37,975 nt of DNA from an uncultured Prevotellaceae bacterium (GCA_900316835.1 ONEL01000002.1:1-37975); one strand, 5' to 3'; counted from the first letter of the stretch, positions 7,043-15,274 are shown. The notes: generated from the sequence alone by a model not told the origin. Numbers and translations: made by a program.

Positions 7043-7655
7043 GGTCTTCTTCATTAATAATATATGGTGATAGATTAGGGTTAAAGTTCCCGTCTTTGAG
7101 ATAATTGTAAATCTTGAGGCATGCCCAGGCGTCAACAGCTCCATAGTTTTGCTGAGCTGGTGAGAGCTCGGGCGCTTCCCAGTTAGTGAGTTGCTGCCCT
7201 TTAGCAATCTTTCCGCCAAAGAGGATGGCATAAATCTTTTGCAGGCTAATATCGGTGATAGAATATTTTCCCACCACATCTTGCAGGTCGATAAATCCAG
7301 CAGGCTTGAGCTCACTGAGCTTGCCCATAATCTTGAAATCGTCGTGCAGTGAGAGCCCCACCTTGGTAAACCGGTCGCTGGCGAGATAGTCGGCAAGCAC
7401 TGCCGGTAGTCCTATTTTGCAAGTGCGAAAGAGGAAACACTCATCGAGCGTTGAAATCTGTATTAACGCGGTCTTGTGTACCACCCCCTTGCGAAACGAA
7501 GGTCGAGTCTCGGTGTCAAAGCCCACCACAGGGCTCATAGTAAGTACCCTAACCGCCTCCTTGACGTGAAACATTGAGTCGATGACATGAATGTCGCCAG
7601 GGAACATCACCTGCGGCATTTGTTGTATCTGGGCTTTTTCAATAGATATTTTCAA
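7020..7655 (-). CDS. 3'-5' exonuclease of the DEDDy (RNase D-like) family
   Basis: This 211-residue single-domain protein has the DEDDy two-metal-ion exonuclease motifs: Exo I VVGFDTETRPSF with Asp47 and Glu49, Exo II LSLHDDFKIMG with Asp near 105-106, and Exo III YGAVDAWACLKIY with Tyr171 and Asp175. This resembles the nuclease core of RNase D and WRN. HRDC domains are missing, so it is a stand-alone nuclease; whether it acts on RNA or DNA cannot be told from sequence. It heads a transcript whose promoter lies at 7727-7757, and the small membrane protein gene overlaps its end. Homologues of this size are common in Bacteroidetes. Confidence 0.88.
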   Translation of the reverse strand: MKISIEKAQIQQMPQVMFPGDIHVIDSMFHVKEAVRVLTMSPVVGFDTETRPSFRKGVVHKTALIQISTLDECFLFRTCKIGLPAVLADYLASDRFTKVGLSLHDDFKIMGKLSELKPAGFIDLQDVVGKYSITDISLQKIYAILFGGKIAKGQQLTNWEAPELSPAQQNYGAVDAWACLKIYNYLKDGNFNPNLSPYIINEEDHEQEKQV

Positions 7656-7686
7656 TTTCCTCTCTCCTTGATGTAAAAATAAGAAT

Positions 7687-7717
7687 AAATGGTGTGTGTG
7701 AAAAGGTCACACCATTT
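7687..7717 (-). terminator. Hairpin: queG terminator and/or 5'-end stem of the exonuclease mRNA
   Basis: AAATGGTGTG at 7687-7696 pairs perfectly with CACACCATTT at 7708-7717. On the minus strand it is followed by a T-rich stretch and could terminate queG. The exonuclease promoter at 7727-7757 would start transcription near 7720, so the same hairpin would form the very 5' end of that mRNA. Confidence 0.55.
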
Positions 7718-7726
7718 TTGGTAGTG

Positions 7727-7757
7727 CAAAAATAATAAATATAATTTGATTAGCAAC
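7727..7757 (-). promoter_or_regulatory. Promoter of the exonuclease gene
   Basis: On the minus strand GTTG (7754-7757) and TATTTTTG (7727-7734) are 19 bp apart, matching the -33/-7 consensus with one mismatch. The inferred leader is about 65 nt. Confidence 0.6.
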
Positions 7758-7808
7758 TTTATATTACATTTTTAACACTCTATTTTTTATATTATAGATG
7801 CGCGGAGT

Positions 7809-8735
7809 TTATTCATGGTCAAGGTTTTCTTCAATCAAGCGGGCATTGCGCCGCAACCCAGCCAGCTTGGCGCGCTTGATAGCACTGTGTGAGAACACTT
7901 GGCTAAACTCTTCTTGAGTCATGGCAAGGATGTCGCCAGTGGTAAGCGACAGCAGTTGAGGCTTGGGTTGGAACTCGGGTGTGGAGTTGCCCACGGCATT
8001 GCGGTTGTGGGGGCAACACTTCTGGCACTCGTCACAGCCGTACACCCTGTTACCTATTACCTTCCCCACCCACTCTGGTAGCTCGCCCTTGTGCTCAATG
8101 GTGAGGCACGACAAGCAGCGACGAGCGTCAACAGCCTCGCCACAGCGCAGTGCCCCGCTGGGGCAAGCCTTCTCGCAAGCGTGGCATTGCATGCACTGCT
8201 GGCGGCAAGGCTCGTCGGGCTCCAGCTCTAGCGTTGTGAGAAGCACGCCCAGGAAGAAGAATGATCCCTTGCCCGGGATGATGAGCTGGTTATTAAGCCC
8301 GGTGAATCCCACACCAGCCCTCTGCGCCCAGTATCGTTCTCTCAATGGTGCTGAGTCGACGCATGCTCGTGATTGTGCTCCTGTTTCTTGTTCAATGATT
8401 TGTGCCATTTCCCACAATCGCTTTTTTATCACCTCATGATAGTCGCGACCGTAGGCATAGTAAGCCACCTGTGCCGCCGTGGAAGACTGAAACACTTGAG
8501 GGTAATAATTCATAGCCACCACTATCACGCTGCGTGCCCCATCGAGCAATAGCTCAGGGTTTTCTCTCACATCGCCATTGCGTGCCGCCCAATCCATGCA
8601 TCCATTTTTCCCTTGCGAGAGCCATGCCTGGTAGTGCTCGGTGGCATCGTCATCAACACGACGAGCTGTGGCAATGCCACAAGCGTCAAATCCCAGCTTG
8701 CGGGCAATGTGCTTGATGTGAGAGCTTTGCAACAT
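7809..8735 (-). CDS. queG: Epoxyqueuosine reductase
   Basis: QueG is a cobalamin-dependent iron-sulfur enzyme that makes the last step of the tRNA modification queuosine, reducing epoxyqueuosine. The 308-residue product has the family's start (MLQSSHIKHIARKLGFDACG), the DSAPLRERYWAQRAGVGF segment around the cofactor site, and two [4Fe-4S] motifs: CRQQCMQCHACEKACP, then CLSC with a distal CDECQKCCPHN. The frame is open to 8795, but the first 20 residues there are unconserved and overlap the upstream gene, so the start at 8735 is used. It is probably co-transcribed with the deacetylase gene 31 bp upstream. No other queuosine gene is in the window. Confidence 0.92.
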   Translation of the reverse strand: MLQSSHIKHIARKLGFDACGIATARRVDDDATEHYQAWLSQGKNGCMDWAARNGDVRENPELLLDGARSVIVVAMNYYPQVFQSSTAAQVAYYAYGRDYHEVIKKRLWEMAQIIEQETGAQSRACVDSAPLRERYWAQRAGVGFTGLNNQLIIPGKGSFFFLGVLLTTLELEPDEPCRQQCMQCHACEKACPSGALRCGEAVDARRCLSCLTIEHKGELPEWVGKVIGNRVYGCDECQKCCPHNRNAVGNSTPEFQPKPQLLSLTTGDILAMTQEEFSQVFSHSAIKRAKLAGLRRNARLIEENLDHE

Positions 8736-8766
8736 TAATGGTTGTTTTTTATAGATGGGGAAAATA

Positions 8767-9390
8767 TTAGATCTTGTCGCTTCCCAGAGTGCCAAATTTA
8801 TAGCCTTTTTCCTGTAGCCACTCTATGGCACGTGGCAAGGCATAGCGCATGTTTCGCTCGGCCTTGAGTGAGTCGTGGAAGACGATAATAGAGCCGTTGC
8901 GGGTATATCGCTTCACGTTAGTGAGCACTTGCTCGGGACGCAGTTTCTTGCTATAGTCGCGAGTGACCAGGTCATACATGATGATGGTGAACCGTGCCCT
9001 TAACACCTTGCTCTGTGCCCAGCGTAGCAGCCCGTGTGGTGGTCTGAAGAGAGTGCTCTGGATGAGGTCGTGAGCCTTGAACACGTTGTGCAAGTAGCTG
9101 CGAGTAGTTACATGAGCACCTTGCACATGATTCATGGTGTGGTTTCCCACTTGATGCCCACGTCGTTTAACCTCCTCAAAGAGCTCAGGGTTGCGCGCCA
9201 CGTTGTCGCCCACCATGAAAAAAGTTGCTTTCACGCCATAGTGGTCGAGGGTGTCGAGCACCCACGGTGTTACCTCGGGTATGGGACCGTCGTCGAAGGT
9301 GAGATATACTGTCTTCTCACGCTTAGCAATGCGCCAGATGGTCTCAGGAAACAGCATCCTGTAGAGCAGTGGCGGACGTTCTATTAGCAT
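8767..9390 (-). CDS. Polysaccharide deacetylase family protein (NodB domain)
   Basis: The 207-residue protein is nearly all one NodB-type carbohydrate esterase 4 domain. Motif 1 is TVYLTFDDGP with the catalytic-base and metal-binding Asp pair. Motif 2 is GNHTMNH with the two metal His residues. Motif 3 is FRPPHGLL, and the final HD of IVFHDS matches motif 5. Such enzymes remove N-acetyl groups from peptidoglycan or other cell-surface polysaccharides. There is no clear signal peptide; the N-terminus (MLIERPPLLYRMLFPETIWR) could be a peripheral membrane helix, so cellular location is uncertain. Small versions like this are widespread in Bacteroidetes, and their substrate is mostly unknown. Confidence 0.88.
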   Translation of the reverse strand: MLIERPPLLYRMLFPETIWRIAKREKTVYLTFDDGPIPEVTPWVLDTLDHYGVKATFFMVGDNVARNPELFEEVKRRGHQVGNHTMNHVQGAHVTTRSYLHNVFKAHDLIQSTLFRPPHGLLRWAQSKVLRARFTIIMYDLVTRDYSKKLRPEQVLTNVKRYTRNGSIIVFHDSLKAERNMRYALPRAIEWLQEKGYKFGTLGSDKI

Positions 9391-9424
9391 AAAAAATTGA
9401 AAGTGTGATAATATATAAATGGAT

Positions 9425-9466
9425 GAGGAGTATGATTACCAGTTGCTTGGACTCTCATACTCCTCT
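9425..9466 (-). terminator. Terminator-like hairpin downstream of the DUF2723 gene
   Basis: GAGGAGTATGA at 9425-9435 pairs perfectly with TCATACTCCTC at 9455-9465, and the flanks extend the stem with one mismatch. On the minus strand a T-rich but not uniform stretch follows. The arm sequence is shared with the inverted-repeat element at 26738-26987. Confidence 0.6.
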
Positions 9467-9503
9467 CCAAGATGTGTTATGTGCTTAATATGTCAGCAAT
9501 CTT

Positions 9504-12500
9504 TTACTCTCCAAAGGTTGGTGCCATGCCGTAAGCTTGTTCCTGGTCAGGGGCTTCCTGATCTTGAGGAGCGGCAGCTGCCGCGGCTGCGGCTGCCTCG
9601 GCTTGCGCTTGAGCCTGAGCTTGCTGCTGTTGCTTAATCTCGTCATAGCTCATGGTGAGCTGCTTTACGAGTGCGGGGTCCACACTCTTGCCAGCCACCT
9701 TCACTTGCTGGAACTTCTCAATGAGCTTGTTGATGCCGGCGGGGTTCACATCGCGATATAGCTCAAAGAATGCAGGAATGAGCTGTTGAACCACCATCAC
9801 GTCGCCACTGGCCATGCGGTCGCCCAAGTCTTGCTCGTGCATCTGCTGGTAGTAGATGGCATACTGCGCGTAGCGTGTGAGCTCGCTCTCAATGAGCTTG
9901 ATAGCCTTTTGTGTAGCTGCCGCGCTATTGCCGTCTTTGCCTATTGTAGCATAATCTTGAGCTATATAGAGCGATACGCCTGCTTGGTAAGGACATACGC
10001 TAGCCGGTAGCTTGGCGCACATCAAGTCAAGCACTTGCTCAGCCTTAGCAAAGCGGTCGGCGGCTCGAGTGTCGTCACCGTCATCAATAGCCTGTTGTCC
10101 CTCGGTGCACAAAGCATCGGCAAGCGAGAGTATTGATGAGCGAGTGGTGGTAACCATACGTGCCACAGTCTCGTCGAGATAGATACCGCCTGGCTTTGCC
10201 TTGTCGAGCCCGCCCCACTTGAATTTCTTGGTCACGATGTCAAACATCTTGTCGGTATTGCAGAACTTGTCGCGGTCATCGTTGTTAATCTTCGTGGGGC
10301 TGATTTGATAAGCCATGCCAGTGCACAACATGTAGGGCGAGAAGCCCATGTAGAGGCTCTCGGGAATAGTTGTGGCAAAGTAGACAGGACGTTTCCAGCC
10401 ACCAGCGATGCTGCTGGCAATGAGGTCGACAGTCATGGTTTGGCTAGCACTCAGTCCACCCCCCGACGCTGCATCCAGGTCGATGGCAATGGTGTCGACA
10501 GCCATGTCGCGCATGCGCTCGGGAATAACACCGGCTGCCACAGCGGCATCGGCATTGGTGGGGATATAGATTTTTGAGTTGCTGAACATGGGCAGGCCAT
10601 AGTTGTTGTTCATGGCCTCGTCGCTATAGTAGTTCTTGAGTAACTCGTCGGCGCTAACAGGAGAGTCTTGAGCGTACATCAAGTAGCCATACTGGCGATT
10701 TTCGTAGGCATAGGTCAGTGCATCGGCATGCATGGGCAGTGGTTTGCTGTCGTAAGAAGCGCGTTGCATTTGAGCAATATACCAGTCGGTCGACAGGTAG
10801 CTCAAGTTTACGGCACGCACGTCGGTTCGCACGCCTTCCACCTCTTGTAGATACCACAATGGGAAGGTGTCGTTGTCGCCATTGCAGAACAATATCGCAT
10901 CCTTGTCGACACTTTGCAAGTAGTTCTCGCCAAAGTCGCGAGCGCAGTAGCGCCCCGAGCGGTCATGGTCGTCCCAGGTTTGGCTCACCATTTGCAATGG
11001 CACCAGCAAGCCAATGACAGCCGCCACACCGGCGATTGCCACGCTAGCACCACCCCTGGTGTCGGCGCTTGTGGCTGTAGCCTCTTCCTTATCGTCATCT
11101 TTTTCTTTCTTGTTTATCAAGCTCATGGCGCAACGCCACAGGGCGGCGATGCCCATGCCTATCCAGATGGCGTAGGCATAGAACGAGCCGGCGTAGGCAT
11201 AGTCGCGTTCGCGAGGCTGGCTGGGCGTTTGGTTGAGGTACATCACAATAGCGATACCTGTCATGAAGAACAAGAAGAACACTACCCAGAACTGCTCAAT
11301 ACCCTTCTTGCCGGCAAAGGCCTGCCACAGCATGCCTATGATTCCCAGCAGCAATGGCAACATGTAGAACACGTTGTGACCCTTGTTGCCGGTGCCGTAG
11401 TCGCTTGGCAAGAACTGCTGGTCGCCCAGGCGAGGATTGTCGATGAAGGCAAGACCACTAATCCAGTTGCCGCGGGTGATATCGCCAGGGCCATTGCTCT
11501 GGAGGTCGTTTTGACGACCGGCAAAGTTCCACATGAAGTAGCGCCAGTACATGTAGTTGAGCTGATAGCTGAAGAAGAACTGCATGTTTTCAACAAAGGT
11601 TGGCTTGCGAACCTCGGTGGTCTGACCCTCTTCGCCCACTGTGGCAACTACTGGCTCACCCAGCTCGTCGGGGCTTCCATATCCCAGCAAGCTGGCATAG
11701 TCGGCAGCATGAGCGGCACTGTGGATGCGTGGGAAGAGCATCTCTGTCTCGGGAGCATATTTTGGGCTCTCGGATGGTCCCAGGTCAACATATTCGTTGG
11801 GCTGACTAGCATCGGTTTTAACCACGCGCGAATAGCGGTGTGGACCTTCATCGGCCACCATCTTACCATCGCTGGAGCGCATCACTGGCGAGAATAGTGT
11901 GTTGCCATAGATGAGTGGTGATTTGCCATACTGGTCACGACTCAGGTAGCTGGTGAGGGCAAAGGGGCTATTGGGCGAGTTCTCGTCGAGAGGCAGGTTG
12001 GCACTACTGCGAATGAGTACCAGCCCGTAGGACGAGAAGCCAATGAAAATCATCATGATGCACAAGATGATGTTGCTGTAGAGGCGGGGCGATAGACGCT
12101 TGGCAAACTTGAAAAGGTAGATGGCAAGTGCAATGATGAGCACAATGGGGATAATAAGGCTATTGCCAATGAATAACATCCCCGACATCACAATGCTCAG
12201 CAACACGCTCAAGCGCTTGCGGGTCTCGCTCTTGTCGGCACGCAACTCATAGAGTGTCCAGGCAAAGAGGGCAAGCAACAGCAACGCGTAGAACAGCACG
12301 CCACTATTGTAACTCATGTGCAGCGTGTTGACAAAGAAGAGCTCGAAGTAGCCTGCCAGCTCAATGAAGCCAGGTTCCAGCCCGTAGAGGATAAGAACTA
12401 TTATCACAAACGAGATGAGCAGTGTGATAAGCGACCCCTTGGCAGTGCTCTCGCCAGCCTTGCGATAGTAGAAAATGAGCGCGATGGCGGGAATGGCGAG

Positions 12501-13091
12501 CAGGTTGAGCAGGTGCACACCTAGCGACACGCCAAAGACGTAGGCTATCAATATCAAGTAACGGTCGCTCGAGGGACTAGACGCGCGGTTTTCCCACTTG
12601 AGGATGAGCCAGAACACCAGTGCGGTGCAGAACGACGAGAAAGCGTAAACCTCGGCCTCCACAGCCGAGAACCAGAACGTGTCGCTCCAGGCATAGGCGA
12701 GCGCGCCACACAGGCCACTGCCCATGATAACTAGGTATTGCGCCAGCGATGGCTCCTCGTCGTCACGCTTGGCAACCAGCTTCTTGACCAGGTGAGTGAT
12801 GGTCCAGAACAGCAACAGGATGGTGGCTGCGCTCAAGATTGCCGACAGGGCATTGACGCATTTCGACACCGCCATCACGTCGCCACCGGCAAAGTTGGCG
12901 GCAAAGCGTGCAGCCAGGATAAACATGGGGTTGCCGGGCGGGTGCCCTATTTCGAGTTTATAACCTTGTGAGATAAATTCCGGGCAGTCCCAGAAGCTCG
13001 CTGTGGGCTCCAAGGTGAGCATGTAGGTGATTGCTGCTACAAGGAACACCAGCCACCCCAGCGTGTTGTTGATAATGTTATATTTCTTCAT
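9504..13091 (-). CDS. Large DUF2723 multi-pass membrane protein (TMEM260-like, GT117-type glycosyltransferase)
   Basis: The 1195-residue protein has an N-terminal DUF2723 domain with about 12 membrane helices. The first loop contains TASFWDCPEFISQGYKLEIG followed by HPPGNP, the signature shared with the GT-C-type protein O-mannosyltransferase TMEM260. A soluble region lies between the helix blocks (about 380-520), more helices follow (about 575-700), and the C-terminal half is a soluble periplasmic-type domain with helical repeats. The last 40 residues are a low-complexity Gln/Ala tract and an acidic Gln-Glu-rich tail. A role in protein or surface glycosylation is inferred from the family; acceptor and donor are unknown. 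It is a single-gene transcript with its own -7 element and a terminator-like hairpin. Confidence 0.85.
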   Translation of the reverse strand: MKKYNIINNTLGWLVFLVAAITYMLTLEPTASFWDCPEFISQGYKLEIGHPPGNPMFILAARFAANFAGGDVMAVSKCVNALSAILSAATILLLFWTITHLVKKLVAKRDDEEPSLAQYLVIMGSGLCGALAYAWSDTFWFSAVEAEVYAFSSFCTALVFWLILKWENRASSPSSDRYLILIAYVFGVSLGVHLLNLLAIPAIALIFYYRKAGESTAKGSLITLLISFVIIVLILYGLEPGFIELAGYFELFFVNTLHMSYNSGVLFYALLLLALFAWTLYELRADKSETRKRLSVLLSIVMSGMLFIGNSLIIPIVLIIALAIYLFKFAKRLSPRLYSNIILCIMMIFIGFSSYGLVLIRSSANLPLDENSPNSPFALTSYLSRDQYGKSPLIYGNTLFSPVMRSSDGKMVADEGPHRYSRVVKTDASQPNEYVDLGPSESPKYAPETEMLFPRIHSAAHAADYASLLGYGSPDELGEPVVATVGEEGQTTEVRKPTFVENMQFFFSYQLNYMYWRYFMWNFAGRQNDLQSNGPGDITRGNWISGLAFIDNPRLGDQQFLPSDYGTGNKGHNVFYMLPLLLGIIGMLWQAFAGKKGIEQFWVVFFLFFMTGIAIVMYLNQTPSQPRERDYAYAGSFYAYAIWIGMGIAALWRCAMSLINKKEKDDDKEEATATSADTRGGASVAIAGVAAVIGLLVPLQMVSQTWDDHDRSGRYCARDFGENYLQSVDKDAILFCNGDNDTFPLWYLQEVEGVRTDVRAVNLSYLSTDWYIAQMQRASYDSKPLPMHADALTYAYENRQYGYLMYAQDSPVSADELLKNYYSDEAMNNNYGLPMFSNSKIYIPTNADAAVAAGVIPERMRDMAVDTIAIDLDAASGGGLSASQTMTVDLIASSIAGGWKRPVYFATTIPESLYMGFSPYMLCTGMAYQISPTKINNDDRDKFCNTDKMFDIVTKKFKWGGLDKAKPGGIYLDETVARMVTTTRSSILSLADALCTEGQQAIDDGDDTRAADRFAKAEQVLDLMCAKLPASVCPYQAGVSLYIAQDYATIGKDGNSAAATQKAIKLIESELTRYAQYAIYYQQMHEQDLGDRMASGDVMVVQQLIPAFFELYRDVNPAGINKLIEKFQQVKVAGKSVDPALVKQLTMSYDEIKQQQQAQAQAQAEAAAAAAAAAPQDQEAPDQEQAYGMAPTFGE

Positions 13092-13154
13092 CTATGTGTG
13101 GTTTAGATGTTATTATAATCTTAATTTTTAGCCATTATAGGGCATAAAAACCTA

Positions 13155-13162
13155 CAAAGATA
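13155..13162 (-). promoter_or_regulatory. -7 element of the DUF2723 gene
   Basis: TATCTTTG on the minus strand, 63 bp upstream of the start. No -33 box at the usual distance was found. Confidence 0.5.
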
Positions 13163-13260
13163 CACATAAATTTCAAATCTCACGCCATTGCACTCCCATT
13201 TAGCTCTCAACTTAATTAAAATTAACCATTAACCATCTACACACATGTTGGAATAATATT

Positions 13261-13423
13261 AAAAAAAAGGGGAGGGCGTGCTTCGCACTTAAAATTAAAT
13301 TAAAATTAACTGCTGTAGAAAGATGAAAATTTTTAAATTAATTTTTAATCAATTTTAAGCGAAGCGCCCATTGCTACTGTAGGGGGAGGTGTGTGTGGCA
13401 TGCTACGCATCCCCCCCTTTTTT
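13261..13423. repeat. MITE-like imperfect inverted-repeat element
   Basis: The ends are an A-run plus G-run (A8 then GGGG at 13261-13272) and CCCCCCC plus a T-run (13411-13423), which are mutually complementary. Inside, 13274-13309 (starting GGGCGTGCTTCGC) and 13333-13369 (ending GCGAAGCGCCC) are imperfect reverse complements over about 36 bp. Small palindromes such as GTGCTTCGCAC and ATGCTACGCAT are embedded. No transposase is encoded. The termini resemble those of the element at 26738-26987. Confidence 0.6.
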
Positions 13424-13435
13424 GTTGGTCGCGAT

Positions 13436-13467
13436 TTTGCGGTAAAAAAGAAAATATATTACTTTTG
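13436..13467 (+). promoter_or_regulatory. Near-perfect consensus promoter facing a small ORF
   Basis: TTTG at 13436-13439 and TACTTTTG at 13460-13467, spacer exactly 20 bp, give one of the best -33/-7 matches in the window. The expected start of transcription is near 13474, at the GTG of the 42-codon ORF. Confidence 0.65.
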
Positions 13468-13472
13468 CAAGC

Positions 13473-13601
13473 GTGAAAGAGCAGACGAAGATATCGGTAT
13501 TAGCAAGCGTGCTGTTGGCAGTTTTCTTGCCGGCTGGCAACAACTCAAGTCGGTGGCTATCAAGATTGTGGAATAAAAAAGAAAAGGTTCCTTTTCATTA
13601 A
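13473..13601 (+). CDS. Possible 42-residue membrane or secreted peptide (or small RNA)
   Basis: A GTG-initiated frame follows the promoter at 13436-13467. It would encode MKEQTKISVLASVLLAVFLP, then AGNNSSRWLSRLWNKKEK and PFH. A charged start, a hydrophobic stretch of about 14 residues and a basic tail with two Trp give it the shape of a small membrane peptide or a signal peptide with short cargo. The transcript would be leaderless or almost so. I recognise no family. Because the glnA terminator lies just beyond the stop, the unit is closed. An alternative is a non-coding RNA of about 130-170 nt from the same promoter. Coding is supported only by promoter position and composition. Confidence 0.35.
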   Translation: MKEQTKISVLASVLLAVFLPAGNNSSRWLSRLWNKKEKVPFH

Positions 13602-13611
13602 TTGAAAAAAC

Positions 13612-13649
13612 AATGGGCAATAAACCGTATCATCGATTTATTGCCCATT
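13612..13649 (-). terminator. Intrinsic terminator of glnA
   Basis: AATGGGCAATAAA at 13612-13624 pairs perfectly with TTTATTGCCCATT at 13637-13649 (13 bp, 12-base loop). On the minus strand it is followed by a run of T (complement of the A-run at 13605-13610). Confidence 0.8.
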
Positions 13650-13713
13650 TGGAAAAGGGTATTCAGACTTCAAAAAAACTTGTTTTCAGTTCATTTTCTT
13701 GAGTTGATACTTA

Positions 13714-15219
13714 TTATCCGCAGTGGAAATAGGTGTCAACTAGCTTCTTGATGGCCTTGTGGTTGCTATTGATGTCGGCACGCAAGGTGGTGTCGTTGAA
13801 GGCACGCAACTGAGCGATGATACCGTCGATCATGGCTGGACTGAACACGTCGTGCTGCTCATAGACGGCGCGCTGCTGTTCCAGGCATTGTGCGCTGGCA
13901 ACGCAACTGTCGGGGAGCTGAGCCAGAGTAGCGAGGCGATCTTCGTTCTCCTTGTCGTGGATGTTGACATTAACGTAGGTCTTCTCGGCAACCTCAAGTG
14001 CGTTCTCCATCTCGAAGCCGTGACGGCAGGCTACGCACAAGCCGGCGAGAAGCTGGTAGAGGTCGGCACTGCCATCGGGCGAGCGCATCTCAACAGTCTG
14101 CTTGATGCTAGTGTCGCGCTTGCTGTTGGTTTCCTGAGGATTGGCAAGGTGGCACATGTCGGCGTCGGCATTCCATCCCAGTGGCACGCGCACGAGCACT
14201 GAGCGGTTGCGGTCGCCCCAGCACACGTTGGTGGGAGCTTCCTGGTGTGGAACCAGACGGAAGTAGCTGGTTGGGTTCTTGTTACCAAAGGCGGTGATGC
14301 TGGGAGCCAAGTCCATCATGCCGGCGATAGCCTTGCGAGCAACCTCGCTCAGCGAACCGCCATCAAGCATCTGGTTCTTGCCGTCCTTCATCAGGCGCAT
14401 GTGGATGTGAAGACCTGAGCCAGCCTTGCCCACAGTGATTTTTGGAGCGAAGGTAACATCCTTGCCCAGCTGGTAAGCCAGGTTGCGTATAACCCACTTA
14501 GCGAGCATCAGTTGGTCGGCGGCATCTTCGGCGGGAACAGGAAGGAACTCAATCTCGTTTTGCTCATAGAGCATACCATCTTGAGTGAAGTTGCCTACCT
14601 CGCTGTGACCATATTTTATTTGACCACCTGTCTGTGCGATATATTTCATGCACAGCTGGCGGAAATCGTTGTTCTTGGCATAGGGGGCACTCTCGTGATA
14701 ACCACGCTGGTCGATAGCGGGAAATGCCTCGTCGTCCTCTTCAATAACATAATATTCCAGCTCGCCCATGGCGTGGAACTCCATGCCAGTGACCTCCTTA
14801 AAGGCGCGGCATGCCTTGGCAAGAGTCTGCTCGGGAGAACTTGCCAGTGGGTTGCCATCCTTGTCGAAATAGGAGCACAGCATGCACAGTGTAGGGATCT
14901 CGGCAAAGGGGTCAACAAAGGCTGTAGAAAAGCGTGGTAACACATAAAGGTCACTACTGCCAGCCTGAATGAATGAGAACAGGCTCGAGCCATCGACACG
15001 CTCACCACAGGTGAGGATGGTGTCGAGATAATCGAGGTCGGTGATTACAAAGTTCAAAGTCTTGAGCTTGCCATCGCCGCCAGGATACATGAAGTTGACC
15101 ATCTCAATGTCGTTCTCCATCACAAAGCGCACGATATCGGCTTTAGTGAACTCTTCTTTAGGCTTTTGAATAAAAGCAACCAATTCATTGGCGTTGAATG
15201 CCAAAGCGTCGTTGTTCAT
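13714..15219 (-). CDS. glnA: Glutamine synthetase, type I-like
   Basis: The 501-residue protein condenses ammonia with glutamate using ATP. It has a beta-grasp N-terminal domain (DIEMVNFMYPGGDGKLKTLN, about 34-120) and the catalytic barrel. Visible motifs are EFHAMGELEYYVI with metal-binding Glu, EVGNFTQDGMLYEQNEIEF, the ATP-binding GKAGSGLHIHMRLMKDGK and the NPTSYFRLVPHQEAPTNVCW glutamate-binding stretch. The C-terminal adenylylation-site region of proteobacterial GlnA (NLYDLP) is not seen. The frame and length fit type I enzymes of Bacteroidetes. A -7 element (15275-15282) and a terminator (13612-13649) make it a single-gene unit. Some relatives in this superfamily act on other amines, but the core motifs support true glutamine synthetase. 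Confidence 0.9.
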   Translation of the reverse strand: MNNDALAFNANELVAFIQKPKEEFTKADIVRFVMENDIEMVNFMYPGGDGKLKTLNFVITDLDYLDTILTCGERVDGSSLFSFIQAGSSDLYVLPRFSTAFVDPFAEIPTLCMLCSYFDKDGNPLASSPEQTLAKACRAFKEVTGMEFHAMGELEYYVIEEDDEAFPAIDQRGYHESAPYAKNNDFRQLCMKYIAQTGGQIKYGHSEVGNFTQDGMLYEQNEIEFLPVPAEDAADQLMLAKWVIRNLAYQLGKDVTFAPKITVGKAGSGLHIHMRLMKDGKNQMLDGGSLSEVARKAIAGMMDLAPSITAFGNKNPTSYFRLVPHQEAPTNVCWGDRNRSVLVRVPLGWNADADMCHLANPQETNSKRDTSIKQTVEMRSPDGSADLYQLLAGLCVACRHGFEMENALEVAEKTYVNVNIHDKENEDRLATLAQLPDSCVASAQCLEQQRAVYEQHDVFSPAMIDGIIAQLRAFNDTTLRADINSNHKAIKKLVDTYFHCG

Positions 15220-15274
15220 AATCTAGTTTTTTGTTTTATAAGTTGTTAATAGCAATTGTGCTTAATTGAGTTTA

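Larger units (their letters stand above)
13092..13713. other. 622-bp intergenic region with inverted-repeat element, small ORF and glnA terminator
   Basis: From left to right it holds the DUF2723 leader and -7 element (13155-13162), AT-rich spacer, the inverted-repeat element (13261-13423), a plus-strand consensus promoter with a 42-codon ORF (13436-13601), and the glnA terminator (13612-13649). An in-frame ORF starting at 13391 runs through the inverted repeat and is not considered coding. Confidence 0.6.

Noticed and set aside
9530..12970. Many antisense frames of 60-330 codons within the DUF2723 gene
   Set aside because: They mirror codon structure of the long, well-supported minus-strand gene and show no recognisable domains.
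13391..13576. 61-codon ORF in the glnA-side spacer
   Set aside because: It starts within the inverted-repeat element, upstream of the consensus promoter at 13436-13467, and its sequence has no signal peptide or known domain. The GTG frame at 13473 fits the promoter better.
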